A stretch of DNA of 8,024 bases from Candidatus Electrothrix marina (GCA_004028495.1 MTKS01000054.1:1-8024); one strand, 5' to 3'. Counted from the stretch's first letter, positions 1 to 6,620 are shown. Made by a program: numbers and translations. Notes: generated by a model not told the origin, from the sequence alone.

Positions 1-1068
1 GGTTTCGAGATAAATCCGAGCCCCGGCCTTGAGCAGCGGCATAACATCGCCTTGATCGGTCAAATTCTCAATAACCTGACGACTGCCCGGATTTATCTCG
101 AAACTCACATCACGATGCACTTCCCGACCTTCCATGATCTTTGCCACAGCGGTCAGGTCACGGAGGGAGGAGTTGGTACAGGAACCGATCAGCACCTGCG
201 CCAGAGGTCTGCCCGCGACCTCGCTGACCTTGACCACGTTGTCCGGGGATGAGGGACAGGCGATCATAGGTTCCAGGGTGGACATATCAATCTCCAGCAT
301 CTGGTCGTACTCAGCATCGGCATCAGCTACCAGCTCATGCCATTGCTCTTCCCGGCCCTGAGCAGCCAGATATTTCCTGGTATTCTCATCTGAAGGAAAG
401 ACTGAGGAGGTGGCTCCCAGCTCGGCACCGAAGTTGGTGATGGTGGCCCGATCGGTCAGGCTCAGCTCAGCCACACCCGGTCCGAAATATTCCATAATGA
501 ACCCTACCCCGCCCTTGACCGTGAGCTGACGCAGGACTTCCAGCAGGACATCACGGGCCGCAACCCAGGGCTGCAGCTTGCCGGTGAGTTTGATGCCGTA
601 GATCTTCGGCATAACCAGATAGAAGGGTTTACCGGCCATAGCCATAGCCACGTCCAGCCCGCCTGCACCCATAGCCAACATGCCCATGCCGCCGCCGGTG
701 GGGGTGTGCGAATCAGAGCCCAGCAGGGTTTTTCCGGGAACACCGAAACGTTCCAGATGAACCTGATGACAGATACCATTGCCGGGCGGTGAAAAATGGA
801 GACCGAATTTGCGGGCCGTTCCCTGCAAAAAGATGTGGTCGTCGGCATTTTTGAAATCCGACTGGAGCATATTATGATCCACATAGCTCACTGACAGCTC
901 GGTCTGGACACGAGGAATACCGATAGCCTCGAATTCCAGATAGGCCATGGTGCCGGTGGCATCCTGGGTCAGGGTCTGATCAATACGCAACCCGATTTCT
1001 TCACCTTTTTTCAACTCGCCCTCAATCAGATGAGCAGCCAGTATTTTTTCCGCAACGGTTTGTCCCAT
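1..1068 (-). CDS. acn: Aconitate hydratase, Aquifex-type, N-terminal 356 residues (cut by window edge)
   Basis: Interconverts citrate and isocitrate through cis-aconitate in the TCA cycle; a cytoplasmic [4Fe-4S] enzyme. The frame is open from ATG at 1068 to base 1 with no stop, giving 356 codons; Aquifex-type aconitases are roughly 640-660 residues, so a little over half is present. Visible family motifs: DATG (residues 36-39), VDHN (63-66), SDSHTPTGGG (118-127), the first cluster cysteine in GSCTNSS (C297), and substrate-binding PGSR (327-330). The two other cluster cysteines (CGPC in the family) lie beyond the edge. The start is well supported: AAGGAG at 1077-1082 lies eight bases upstream and the N-terminus MGQTVAEKILA is typical. 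The last residues read GARIYLET, whereas family members continue from GARI/GARL into a CGPC segment; see the finding on the 17-bp inverted repeat. No citrate synthase or isocitrate dehydrogenase gene is visible nearby. Confidence 0.93.
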   Translation of the reverse strand, partial: MGQTVAEKILAAHLIEGELKKGEEIGLRIDQTLTQDATGTMAYLEFEAIGIPRVQTELSVSYVDHNMLQSDFKNADDHIFLQGTARKFGLHFSPPGNGICHQVHLERFGVPGKTLLGSDSHTPTGGGMGMLAMGAGGLDVAMAMAGKPFYLVMPKIYGIKLTGKLQPWVAARDVLLEVLRQLTVKGGVGFIMEYFGPGVAELSLTDRATITNFGAELGATSSVFPSDENTRKYLAAQGREEQWHELVADADAEYDQMLEIDMSTLEPMIACPSSPDNVVKVSEVAGRPLAQVLIGSCTNSSLRDLTAVAKIMEGREVHRDVSFEINPGSRQVIENLTDQGDVMPLLKAGARIYLET

Positions 1069-1107
1069 AACAAATTCTCCTTAAAACTAAAAAATATCTA
1101 ACGGCCA

Positions 1108-1120
1108 TGACCTATGGTCA
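1108..1120. promoter_or_regulatory. Small palindrome upstream of aconitase, possible operator
   Basis: TGACC-TAT-GGTCA forms a perfect 5+5 palindrome with a 3-base spacer, 40 bases upstream of the aconitase start. Its position fits a repressor or activator site, but no regulator is recognised. The right half extends to GGTCACA, a heptamer that also occurs in the hairpin upstream of the potassium channel gene. The role is inferred from position only. Confidence 0.25.
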
Positions 1121-1134
1121 CAACAAAGTATGAA

Positions 1135-1172
1135 AGCTGGTTGGCGACTTGGGTGAGCCGCCAGCTCTTTTT
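1135..1172 (+). terminator. Hairpin followed by T-run, plus-strand orientation
   Basis: AGCTGG pairs with CCAGCT, with an inner GGC/GCC step and an 11-base loop, followed by CTTTTT. The T-run lies on the plus-strand 3' side, so this reads as a terminator for plus-strand transcription. Both flanking genes are on the minus strand, so it would stop antisense RNA or the transcript of an unseen short RNA. The internal loop makes it only moderately strong. Confidence 0.35.
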
Positions 1173-1192
1173 ATATAAAAAATGAATGCGCC

Positions 1193-1204
1193 GTTCGCGC
1201 GAAC
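1193..1204. repeat. Perfect 12-bp palindrome GTTCGCGCGAAC
   Basis: A fully self-complementary 12-mer in the gap between the potassium channel gene and aconitase, next to an AT-rich stretch (1167-1182). A dyad of this size could bind a dimeric regulator. No matching promoter boxes could be placed with confidence, so the assignment stops at palindrome. Confidence 0.35.
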
Positions 1205-1243
1205 CTTATTTATGTATGAATTATCTGCGGCCCATTAAACATG

Positions 1244-1272
1244 ATCGGGCAGAAAAATGCCCTGATTTTTTC
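1244..1272. terminator. Hairpin in the 3' region of the potassium channel gene
   Basis: ATCGGGCA and TGCCCTGAT pair with one bulged base around a GAAAAA loop, followed on the plus strand by a six-T run. It lies about 40 bases beyond the potassium channel stop codon, where a terminator for that gene is expected. However, the long T-run is on the plus-strand side; on the minus strand only CATGTTTAA follows. It may be weakly bidirectional, or it may mainly stop plus-strand transcription. Confidence 0.4.
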
Positions 1273-1309
1273 ATGGGGAAAGGAAGGCGATCCGGAAGAA
1301 GAGGTAATA

Positions 1310-2152
1310 TTACAGCTCTGCCCCGCAGAATTTGCAGTACCTGGCATCTGTATCGTGCCCCTCAGCGCTACATTGCAGACAGGTCTGAGTTGATACCTTA
1401 CGGCTGAAAGTCTGCGACATTTCCACCGTTACAATGCCTGTGGGCACGGCGATAATCCCATAACCGAGAATCATAACTATTGAAGAAAATGCCTGACCAA
1501 CTATGGTCTGCGGTGAAATATCCCCGTATCCGACAGTGGTCATGGTCACGATTGCCCAGTAGATGCTGCGCGGGATACTGGTAAACCCATTTTCTCCCCC
1601 CTCAATGACATACATCAGTGAGCCGAAGATGACAACCAGGGTAAATACGGTGAAGAGAAAGACGAAAATCTTGCGCCTGCTCGCCTGAAGTGCCTTGGCA
1701 AGCAGATTTGCCTCACCGAGATACGTTGCCAGCTTCAGAACACGAAAGATGCGGAGTATCCGTAGAATTCTGATAACCAGCAAATACTGCGTTCCGGGCA
1801 GAAACAGGCTAACGTAGGTCGGGATGATTGCGAGCAGATCAATCACCCCGTAAAAGCTGATCGCATATTTGAGCGGCCTGCCGACACAAAGCAATCGTAA
1901 AATATATTCTCCGGTAAAAAGAAGGGTAAAAATCCATTCTATCCTGTAGAGCAGGATGCCATGCTGGGCGCGGAACAGGTCAATACTGTCCAGCATAACC
2001 GTCATGACGCTGATCAGAATGCAGCCGATCAGTACTACGTCAAATCCTTTCCCGGCCGGAGTATCGGCTTCGAAGATTACTTCATGCAATCTGGCCCGCC
2101 AAGGGGCATGAGTAGACCTTTTCTCTTGATAATCATCTTGCTGAGATTTCAT
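1310..2152 (-). CDS. Voltage-gated-type potassium channel with C-terminal zinc ribbon
   Basis: A 280-residue inner-membrane ion channel. Six hydrophobic segments can be placed: S1 about 38-56, S2 70-90, S3 97-118, S4 124-140, S5 162-183 and S6 214-245. S4 carries basic residues every third position (R128, R131, R134, R137, K140), as in voltage sensors. The pore loop has the K+ selectivity filter TTVGYGD (205-211), so it belongs to the Ion_trans/Kv-like channels. After S6 a short tail holds C258-x2-C261 and C273-x2-C276, a zinc-ribbon spacing; the metal is inferred. The start is the only reasonable ATG: an in-frame stop lies just upstream at 2165-2167. No good Shine-Dalgarno sequence precedes it (only GAAG at 2155-2158), and a stable hairpin lies 18 bases upstream. 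The gates or ligands of this protein cannot be told from sequence. Confidence 0.93.
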   Translation of the reverse strand: MKSQQDDYQEKRSTHAPWRARLHEVIFEADTPAGKGFDVVLIGCILISVMTVMLDSIDLFRAQHGILLYRIEWIFTLLFTGEYILRLLCVGRPLKYAISFYGVIDLLAIIPTYVSLFLPGTQYLLVIRILRILRIFRVLKLATYLGEANLLAKALQASRRKIFVFLFTVFTLVVIFGSLMYVIEGGENGFTSIPRSIYWAIVTMTTVGYGDISPQTIVGQAFSSIVMILGYGIIAVPTGIVTVEMSQTFSRKVSTQTCLQCSAEGHDTDARYCKFCGAEL

Positions 2153-2170
2153 TGCTTCGTTTTTTTAACT

Positions 2171-2212
2171 TGTGACCGGACATAATCCCCTTGGGGATGG
2201 TCATGGGTCACA
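2171..2212. repeat. Two-tier hairpin between vapC and the potassium channel gene
   Basis: The outer arms TGTGACC (2171-2177) and GGTCACA (2206-2212) are perfectly complementary. Inside them ATCCCC-TT-GGGGAT (2185-2198) forms a second perfect stem; seven unpaired bases on each side separate the two. No T-run follows on either strand in the correct place, so it does not look like an ordinary intrinsic terminator. On the minus strand it would sit in the leader of the potassium channel transcript, or protect the 3' end of the vapC transcript. Confidence 0.5.
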
Positions 2213-2247
2213 GGGGGGCAATATTCATGCACCACAAGAAAAAAGCC

Positions 2248-2637
2248 TCATGGTTCCTGGATCTTAAACGGAGTGATTTTCTTTGCCGACTTGATGAATT
2301 TCCTGTCAAAAGTAGCAAAGGAATCACAATGTCGTGACGCTGCCAAATGCATTGCGTCTGCAAAGTCCATTCCCTGTTGATGCCATGCAATCGCATCGGC
2401 AACGACAGCCTGTTCCTGCAGGGTGACATTCGGCAGACCGAAAAGGGCCTGAAACGCATCGGCAATCCTTATCGGCTCAAAGTGATATGCGTAACGAAGC
2501 ACCCATTCGCATTCCAGGACAACCGTGGTTGCGATGAAGATTTTTTCCTCCTCAAAGAGCCGCTTTGCCTTCTCCGACTGGCTTTTGTCATCGCCGACAA
2601 GAAGACGAACAATCACATTGGTGTCTGCTGAAACCAT
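2248..2637 (-). CDS. vapC: PIN-domain toxin ribonuclease, VapC family
   Basis: A 129-residue PIN-domain protein. VapC toxins are Mg2+-dependent endoribonucleases that cut tRNA or rRNA and arrest translation; the RNA target of this one cannot be read from sequence. The acidic residues expected at the PIN active site are present: D5 in the opening ADTNVIVRLL, E42 in LECEWVL, D91 and D94 in DFADAMHLA, and D111 in FDRKF. The length is typical. ATG follows the stop codon of vapB with no intervening base, and AGGAG near the end of vapB gives a ribosome site nine bases upstream. This is the usual antitoxin-first order, which couples the two translations. Toxin activity is normally blocked by the partner antitoxin, with the complex repressing the shared promoter; that is family knowledge and is not shown here. 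Confidence 0.92.
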   Translation of the reverse strand: MVSADTNVIVRLLVGDDKSQSEKAKRLFEEEKIFIATTVVLECEWVLRYAYHFEPIRIADAFQALFGLPNVTLQEQAVVADAIAWHQQGMDFADAMHLAASRHCDSFATFDRKFIKSAKKITPFKIQEP

Positions 2638-2895
2638 TTATTTCCGCTCCTGCGCACCTTGGCGGACAGCTTCCTCCATCTCCTTCAAAGAGACGGTTTT
2701 TCCTGAGTGCCGCAACATGCCGGCAACATCATCAAGTCTGGTTGACTTGAATGCCGGGGCTGCTTTCAGGAGAATACCCTCTTCGGTATCAATCAGCTCA
2801 AGCTTCTGGCCGGTTTTCCATCTCCGCCGGGCAATGATTTCTTTCGGGATAGCAATGTTTCCTTTGCTGGACAGCTTTGCGGCCTGTGTTTGCAT
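2638..2895 (-). CDS. vapB: AbrB/SpoVT-type antitoxin, VapB family
   Basis: An 85-residue antitoxin. The N-terminal half (KLSSKGNIAIPKEIIARRRWKTG) is the swapped-hairpin AbrB DNA-binding motif, with the typical S-x-K-G-x-I-x-I-P-K-E-I core. The C-terminal half, with LDDVAGML and a basic, amphipathic tail, should wrap the VapC toxin. Start choice: an upstream in-frame ATG at 2910 would add five residues but has no ribosome site, whereas the ATG at 2895 has GGAGGT seven bases upstream, so 2895 is preferred. The gene directly precedes vapC and lies 113 bases downstream of the NACHT gene on the same strand. It probably has its own promoter in that gap, though read-through from the NACHT gene is possible. 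Autoregulation is expected from the family. Confidence 0.9.
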   Translation of the reverse strand: MQTQAAKLSSKGNIAIPKEIIARRRWKTGQKLELIDTEEGILLKAAPAFKSTRLDDVAGMLRHSGKTVSLKEMEEAVRQGAQERK

Positions 2896-2902
2896 ACAAT
2901 GC

Positions 2903-2908
2903 ACCTCC
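2903..2908 (-). promoter_or_regulatory. Shine-Dalgarno sequence that decides the vapB start
   Basis: GGAGGT on the minus strand, seven bases before the ATG at 2895. It overlaps the codons just after the alternative ATG at 2910, so it can serve only the downstream start. Confidence 0.75.
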
Positions 2909-2953
2909 ATGTTCCATATAAATTTTATCTTCCGCCGGGTCAGTTAATACCTC

Positions 2954-2982
2954 AGCATAGCACAGTGATCTACAGGGGACAA
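2954..2982 (-). promoter_or_regulatory. Candidate sigma-70 promoter for vapBC
   Basis: On the minus strand TTGTCC (2982-2977) and TATGCT (2959-2954) are separated by exactly 17 bases, with a TGn extended -10 just before TATGCT. Each box matches the consensus at four of six positions. Transcription would begin near 2947, leaving a leader of about 50 bases before vapB. A second, weaker candidate is CTGACC with TATATG 17 bases away, ending near 2915. Which is used cannot be settled from sequence. Confidence 0.4.
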
Positions 2983-3008
2983 GCAGATGTGCGGGCAAAC
3001 CGGCCCGT

Positions 3009-5231
3009 TCAGATCGGAGAGTTCTTTGCCTGCCCCTGCCCGGCCAGATAGTCCCGGAGCTGTTTATGGAGGAAATGGTAGCTGCCGCCCACCCGCTGGA
3101 AGACCTTGCGTTGGTGCATGGCATCCAGCCAGGGGACGAGGCGCAGGGGGAGTTGTTTTTCCGAGCGGAGGCAGAGGCGGAGGAGGTAATGTTGGAGGAT
3201 TTGATTGGTGCCGAGAAAAAGAAAACTGATGATTGCCGCCCCAAACAACGCAGCGTAAAAAATTTGCATGTTAAAAAATATCCCGACAGCAATCCCTATC
3301 TGTTCAGCAAGGAATAGGAGCTGAAGAAAGAGCAGTATAGAGGCGAAAAGAAAAAATGGGAGGAGGATCAAACTACTGTATAGGGCATTGTTAAGCCGCT
3401 GCTGGGGAAGGACATTTTTGAGAAACGGACCAGCAACTGCATGTAGAGCAAAAGCCAGTCCGCCAGGCAAGCCCGCAGCTAGCATGGTGGCCGACATAAG
3501 AGCTAACCATGAGGCCAATCCAACACCCTGCACTTGAACCAGTCCAAGGGTCAGTCCGACAAATAGACCGAGAATCCAAAAGACAACCAGTAGGGCTAGC
3601 AGACAGCGAAGGAAGACCCGTCCGTCTTCGCAAGAAGTAGGGAGGCTAAACGAGCGGAGGGGGAGAATCCTGATTTGTTGATTTTGTGCTATCATTATGA
3701 AGAATAATCCGAAGACTAAGCTAGGCAGTGGCCCGGCTAATGGCCAATAGAACAGCACTCCAGCCAACCCAATTGCTATTTTGCCCAACCATTTCCAAGG
3801 CAGGCAGCCGGGCAGTCCTCCGAGTATCCCTATGAAGAGTCCGAAGAGCATTCCAAGCCTCCCCCCATGTAACAGCCACCCAGTCATCTGCCAGCAGGTG
3901 AAGCCAATAACCAAGCCATAAAACAACCCAAACCGCCAATACCCCTTCAACATACTCGGCTGAAGCTCATCAATATGCAAGGCCACCTTATCCTCTGCCT
4001 GCATCCACCTTGCCAGACAGTGCAGCCAGCGCCGGGACGGGGCCTGAGCGAATTTCCTGTCATGCTCATCAGGCTGCTCATTCGGCGGAGGCGTTCTCGG
4101 GGATAAACAATCATTGAGATAAAGCCGCCAAAGCAGGTCTTCCCAGCTTTCCCCCTGCTGCCTCCTGAATCCTTTGCGCAGTTTCTCAGCAACGCCTATC
4201 ATGATACCGAGAAACAAAGGCCGTCGGGCCAGCTCAAGCAGAGACTGGGGCTGCTCTCCTTCCTGTTCCCCCGCCGCAGGCGGCGAAAGGGAGGGATCAG
4301 CCTCGTTCTCAGACTGCTCAAGCATGTTCCACAGCTCATCCAGCCCCTGCCGCAGGAGATGTCCCTTGAGTCTGGGCCGGGAGATATCCTGGAGAATCAC
4401 CGCATTTTTCAAGGCCAGTTTCACACCCGAGTCCTTTTGCAACTGCCCGTATTCCTTGACCCGACAGCAGACCACCTGGGGCCGATCATTGGGCAGGGCA
4501 TTGAAGTGCCGGACAAAATCCCCCTGCTTCTCCGCTGCCAGCTCATCCAACCCATCGAACAGGGGCAGGATATCCCACTCCTCAAGCATCTGAAGAGCTG
4601 TTTCTTCCTTGATGTCGTACTTGCGATTCAACTGCCAAGCCATCCAGGACAGCAATTCCCGACCGTCCCATTCCGAGCACTCAAAGATTATCGGCAGCTC
4701 TTTTCCTGTATCTCCGCTCGCCTGTTCCAGCAGAAGTTCAACCAGTTTCAGCAGGCACACTGTCTTGCCGCTGCCCGGTTTTCCCAGAATCGCCAGCCGT
4801 TGCCCCACGTCCGTCTGCTGAAAAAGAGCAGTAATGGGCTGATCCGTGGTTTCCACCTCTGTTCCGTCGCGCTCCAGGGTGTACTCAATGCTGTCCTGTC
4901 GGCAATAGGGACGAGCAACCGCATCCGGGGACAGCTTTTTTTCCAGATCCAGCATGTTCTGCCCGAGCAGAAAGGACTCGCTACGATCCCTCAAGTCCGT
5001 CTTCAGCCGTTCGTGCAGCTTGTGTCGATTCTTGGAGAACCAGTCGTTGGTATCCTGCTGCTGGTCGGAGGGGGTTGTTGGCTTGCGGAGACAGGCATAG
5101 ATTCTGGTACATACAAATCCGAGAACAGCAAGGCATGCAGAAACAACAGCGATTCCCCAACCATCCCAAATGATATCTGGATTTGTCGGCAGCCAAGGTA
5201 ACGTCGCTTTGAGTTGTTCCAGCCAGTCCAT
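3009..5231 (-). CDS. Membrane-anchored NACHT-family STAND NTPase
   Basis: A 740-residue protein with one N-terminal membrane segment (about 26-46), a cytosolic linker, a NACHT-type P-loop NTPase and a multi-helix membrane domain. Walker A is GKPGSGKT (150-157); Walker B is ILPLFDGLDEL (221-231), with D226 and the NACHT-style GLDE; a sensor-like arginine lies in VVCCRVKEY (253-261). The LELARRPLFLGIMI segment (331-344) matches the helix after the NTPase core in such proteins. Hydrophobic segments fill about 433-454, 457-475, 484-514, 541-568, 572-600, 616-642 and 645-673. The C-terminus FQRVGGSYHFLHKQLRDYLA resembles the conserved GGGYxFIHRxLLxYFA ending of membrane NACHT proteins. STAND NTPases act as switch-like sensors, and some bacterial NACHT proteins protect against phage; the role of this one is inferred. 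ATG at 5231 is preceded by GGGAGGG (5236-5242). Residues about 311-330 form a low-complexity insert encoded partly by a palindrome. Confidence 0.88.
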   Translation of the reverse strand: MDWLEQLKATLPWLPTNPDIIWDGWGIAVVSACLAVLGFVCTRIYACLRKPTTPSDQQQDTNDWFSKNRHKLHERLKTDLRDRSESFLLGQNMLDLEKKLSPDAVARPYCRQDSIEYTLERDGTEVETTDQPITALFQQTDVGQRLAILGKPGSGKTVCLLKLVELLLEQASGDTGKELPIIFECSEWDGRELLSWMAWQLNRKYDIKEETALQMLEEWDILPLFDGLDELAAEKQGDFVRHFNALPNDRPQVVCCRVKEYGQLQKDSGVKLALKNAVILQDISRPRLKGHLLRQGLDELWNMLEQSENEADPSLSPPAAGEQEGEQPQSLLELARRPLFLGIMIGVAEKLRKGFRRQQGESWEDLLWRLYLNDCLSPRTPPPNEQPDEHDRKFAQAPSRRWLHCLARWMQAEDKVALHIDELQPSMLKGYWRFGLFYGLVIGFTCWQMTGWLLHGGRLGMLFGLFIGILGGLPGCLPWKWLGKIAIGLAGVLFYWPLAGPLPSLVFGLFFIMIAQNQQIRILPLRSFSLPTSCEDGRVFLRCLLALLVVFWILGLFVGLTLGLVQVQGVGLASWLALMSATMLAAGLPGGLAFALHAVAGPFLKNVLPQQRLNNALYSSLILLPFFLFASILLFLQLLFLAEQIGIAVGIFFNMQIFYAALFGAAIISFLFLGTNQILQHYLLRLCLRSEKQLPLRLVPWLDAMHQRKVFQRVGGSYHFLHKQLRDYLAGQGQAKNSPI
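4267..4295. repeat. GC-rich palindrome inside the NACHT gene
   Basis: CCGCC-GCA-GGCGG (4271-4283) is a perfect 5+5 hairpin, with TCCC on the left and GGGA on the right able to extend it imperfectly. It encodes part of the low-complexity stretch SLSPPAAGEQEGE at about residues 314-326. The composition and the SPPAAGE-like reading resemble dispersed extragenic palindromic repeats that sometimes fall within genes. Only one copy occurs in this window, so repeat status is inferred. Confidence 0.35.
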
Positions 5232-5328
5232 GCAGCCCTCCCTTTCCTCCCCTGTTTATTGCCCCGGAGAGCCTGTTCACTCCCTAACCCACCAACGGAC
5301 AGCCACCCTCTTATCAGAACACAAACTG

Positions 5329-5361
5329 CCCTGCTTTATCACTATAAATGATAAAACAGGG
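5329..5361 (-). terminator. Likely serA terminator hairpin
   Basis: The arms at 5329-5341 and 5349-5361 pair over 13 positions around a seven-base loop. At the one non-Watson-Crick position the minus-strand RNA has a U-G wobble while the plus-strand RNA would have a C-A mismatch, so the structure favours minus-strand RNA, downstream of serA. Only a short T-rich stretch (CAGTTTGTG) follows, so termination may be inefficient and some read-through into the NACHT gene is possible. Confidence 0.5.
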
Positions 5362-5383
5362 GCAGCAAGGCCCCGCTCTTCTC

Positions 5384-6583
5384 TTAGGCCCCCTCCACTC
5401 CACTCTTCAACGGAATAACCCGAGTCCTGACCACACCCTCAACCGCCTCAATCTCCTTGCAGACCTCCGGCGACACAGCCGTGGCCGTATCAATAATATT
5501 ATACCCCATAGTACCGTTACTCTTATTGGTGTAGCTCATAATATTGATACCGTGCCGCCCCAGGATATTACTCATAAGTCCGATCATTCCCGGCGTATCC
5601 TTATTGATCACGATCAAACGGGTATGAACCTGGACCGTGGGAATGCTCTCCACATTGGGAAAGTTCACACTATGGGTAATATTGCCGTATTCCAAATATC
5701 CCTTGAGTTCCTTCACAGCCATGCAGGCGCAGTTTTCTTCCGACTCCGCAGTGGAGGCACCGAGATGGGGTGTCAGCAGAACTTTTTCATGATTGATCAG
5801 CTTGGGTGAAGGAAAATCAGAAATATGCCCTGCAATCCTGCCGCTCTCAAGGGCCTCAAGGACTGCGTCCTCATCCACCACCGGACCGCGTGCATAATTA
5901 AAGAGCAGGGCATCCTCTTTCATAAAATCAATGAATTCCTGATTCACCAGCCCCTTGGTGTTTTTATTCAAGGGCACATGCAGAGAAACAAAATCCGCCT
6001 GGGCCAACAGATCCCGACGGGCTTTGGCCAGCTCCACATCCGGCAGCAGATCGTGAATATTATCCATCACCGGATAGGGATCATAGCCGATAACCCGCAT
6101 ATTATGGTGGATACCCATATTGGCAACCCGCACCCCGATCTGCCCGAGCCCGATCACACCCAGGGTCTTGCCGGACATCTCCAAGCCCTTAAAACCTTTT
6201 TTCCGGGCTTCAACCTCGGCATTAAGCTTTTCTTCATCATCACCTTCCAGCCCGTCGCAAAAGGCCATCCCCTGTTGCACATTACGCAGGGAAATGCCCA
6301 GCATGGTAAAGAGCAGCTCAACAACGGCATTGGCATTGGCGCCGGGCGTGTTAAACACGCATATTCCGCGTTCCGAAGCCTCATCCACCGAAATATTATT
6401 CACCCCGGCTCCGGCCCGGGCAATGGCCGCCAGATTCGGAAATTCATCCAAATCAACAGGAGAACTGCGCAACACAAGCCCTAATGCCTCTTTCGGATCA
6501 GCATATAGCTGATACTTCTCGCCAAAAAGCTCCAGTCCTTCTGAGGCAACAGCATTCACTACGGCAATAGGGCAGGTGGTCAT
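5384..6583 (-). CDS. serA: D-3-phosphoglycerate dehydrogenase, short form with one ACT domain
   Basis: Oxidises 3-phosphoglycerate to 3-phosphohydroxypyruvate with NAD+, the first step of serine synthesis, in the cytoplasm. At 399 residues it is the short SerA type: catalytic domain, Rossmann NAD-binding domain, then a single ACT domain (about 322-395) with no extra intervening domain. Seen motifs: RAGAGVNNI (56-64), dinucleotide fingerprint GLGQIG (145-150) with D168 in YDPY at the end of the next strand, catalytic arginine R232 in NYARGP, and catalytic histidine H273 in TPHLGAST. The glutamate usually found in an E-P motif is not obvious; the segment reads SDFPSPKL, as I recall for this short subfamily. 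The ACT domain opens with INKDTPGMIGLMSNIL and may bind serine as a feedback inhibitor, inferred from the family. GGAGG at 6590-6594 sits six bases before the ATG. No serC or serB is adjacent. A MITE-like element lies 28 bases upstream of the start. Confidence 0.93.
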   Translation of the reverse strand: MTTCPIAVVNAVASEGLELFGEKYQLYADPKEALGLVLRSSPVDLDEFPNLAAIARAGAGVNNISVDEASERGICVFNTPGANANAVVELLFTMLGISLRNVQQGMAFCDGLEGDDEEKLNAEVEARKKGFKGLEMSGKTLGVIGLGQIGVRVANMGIHHNMRVIGYDPYPVMDNIHDLLPDVELAKARRDLLAQADFVSLHVPLNKNTKGLVNQEFIDFMKEDALLFNYARGPVVDEDAVLEALESGRIAGHISDFPSPKLINHEKVLLTPHLGASTAESEENCACMAVKELKGYLEYGNITHSVNFPNVESIPTVQVHTRLIVINKDTPGMIGLMSNILGRHGINIMSYTNKSNGTMGYNIIDTATAVSPEVCKEIEAVEGVVRTRVIPLKSGVEGA

Positions 6584-6620
6584 ATTTTTCCTCCGTTCTC
6601 TGTTTGTTCCTGTTATTGAA

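Noticed and set aside
504..884. 126-codon minus-strand open frame within aconitase
   Set aside because: It lies in another frame of the same strand as a continuous aconitase reading frame with many conserved motifs.
1186..1407. 73-codon plus-strand open frame at the end of the channel gene
   Set aside because: It runs antisense into the zinc-ribbon tail, crosses a terminator-like hairpin and has no family signature or clear ribosome site.
2896..2910. Longer vapB starting at the ATG at 2910
   Set aside because: The GGAGGT that fits the ATG at 2895 would lie inside the longer reading frame, and nothing comparable precedes 2910.
2992..3007. CGGGC/GCCCG hairpin right after the NACHT stop codon as a terminator
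   Set aside because: The stem is only five pairs and no T-run follows on the minus strand.
4359..5201. 280-codon plus-strand open frame opposite the NACHT gene
   Set aside because: It is antisense to a gene with intact Walker A and B motifs and has no recognisable domain, so it is a shadow of that gene's codon bias.
5825..6484. 219-codon plus-strand open frame opposite serA
   Set aside because: It is rich in His, Gln and Ile in a pattern typical of the antisense frame of a conserved gene; serA on the other strand is certain.
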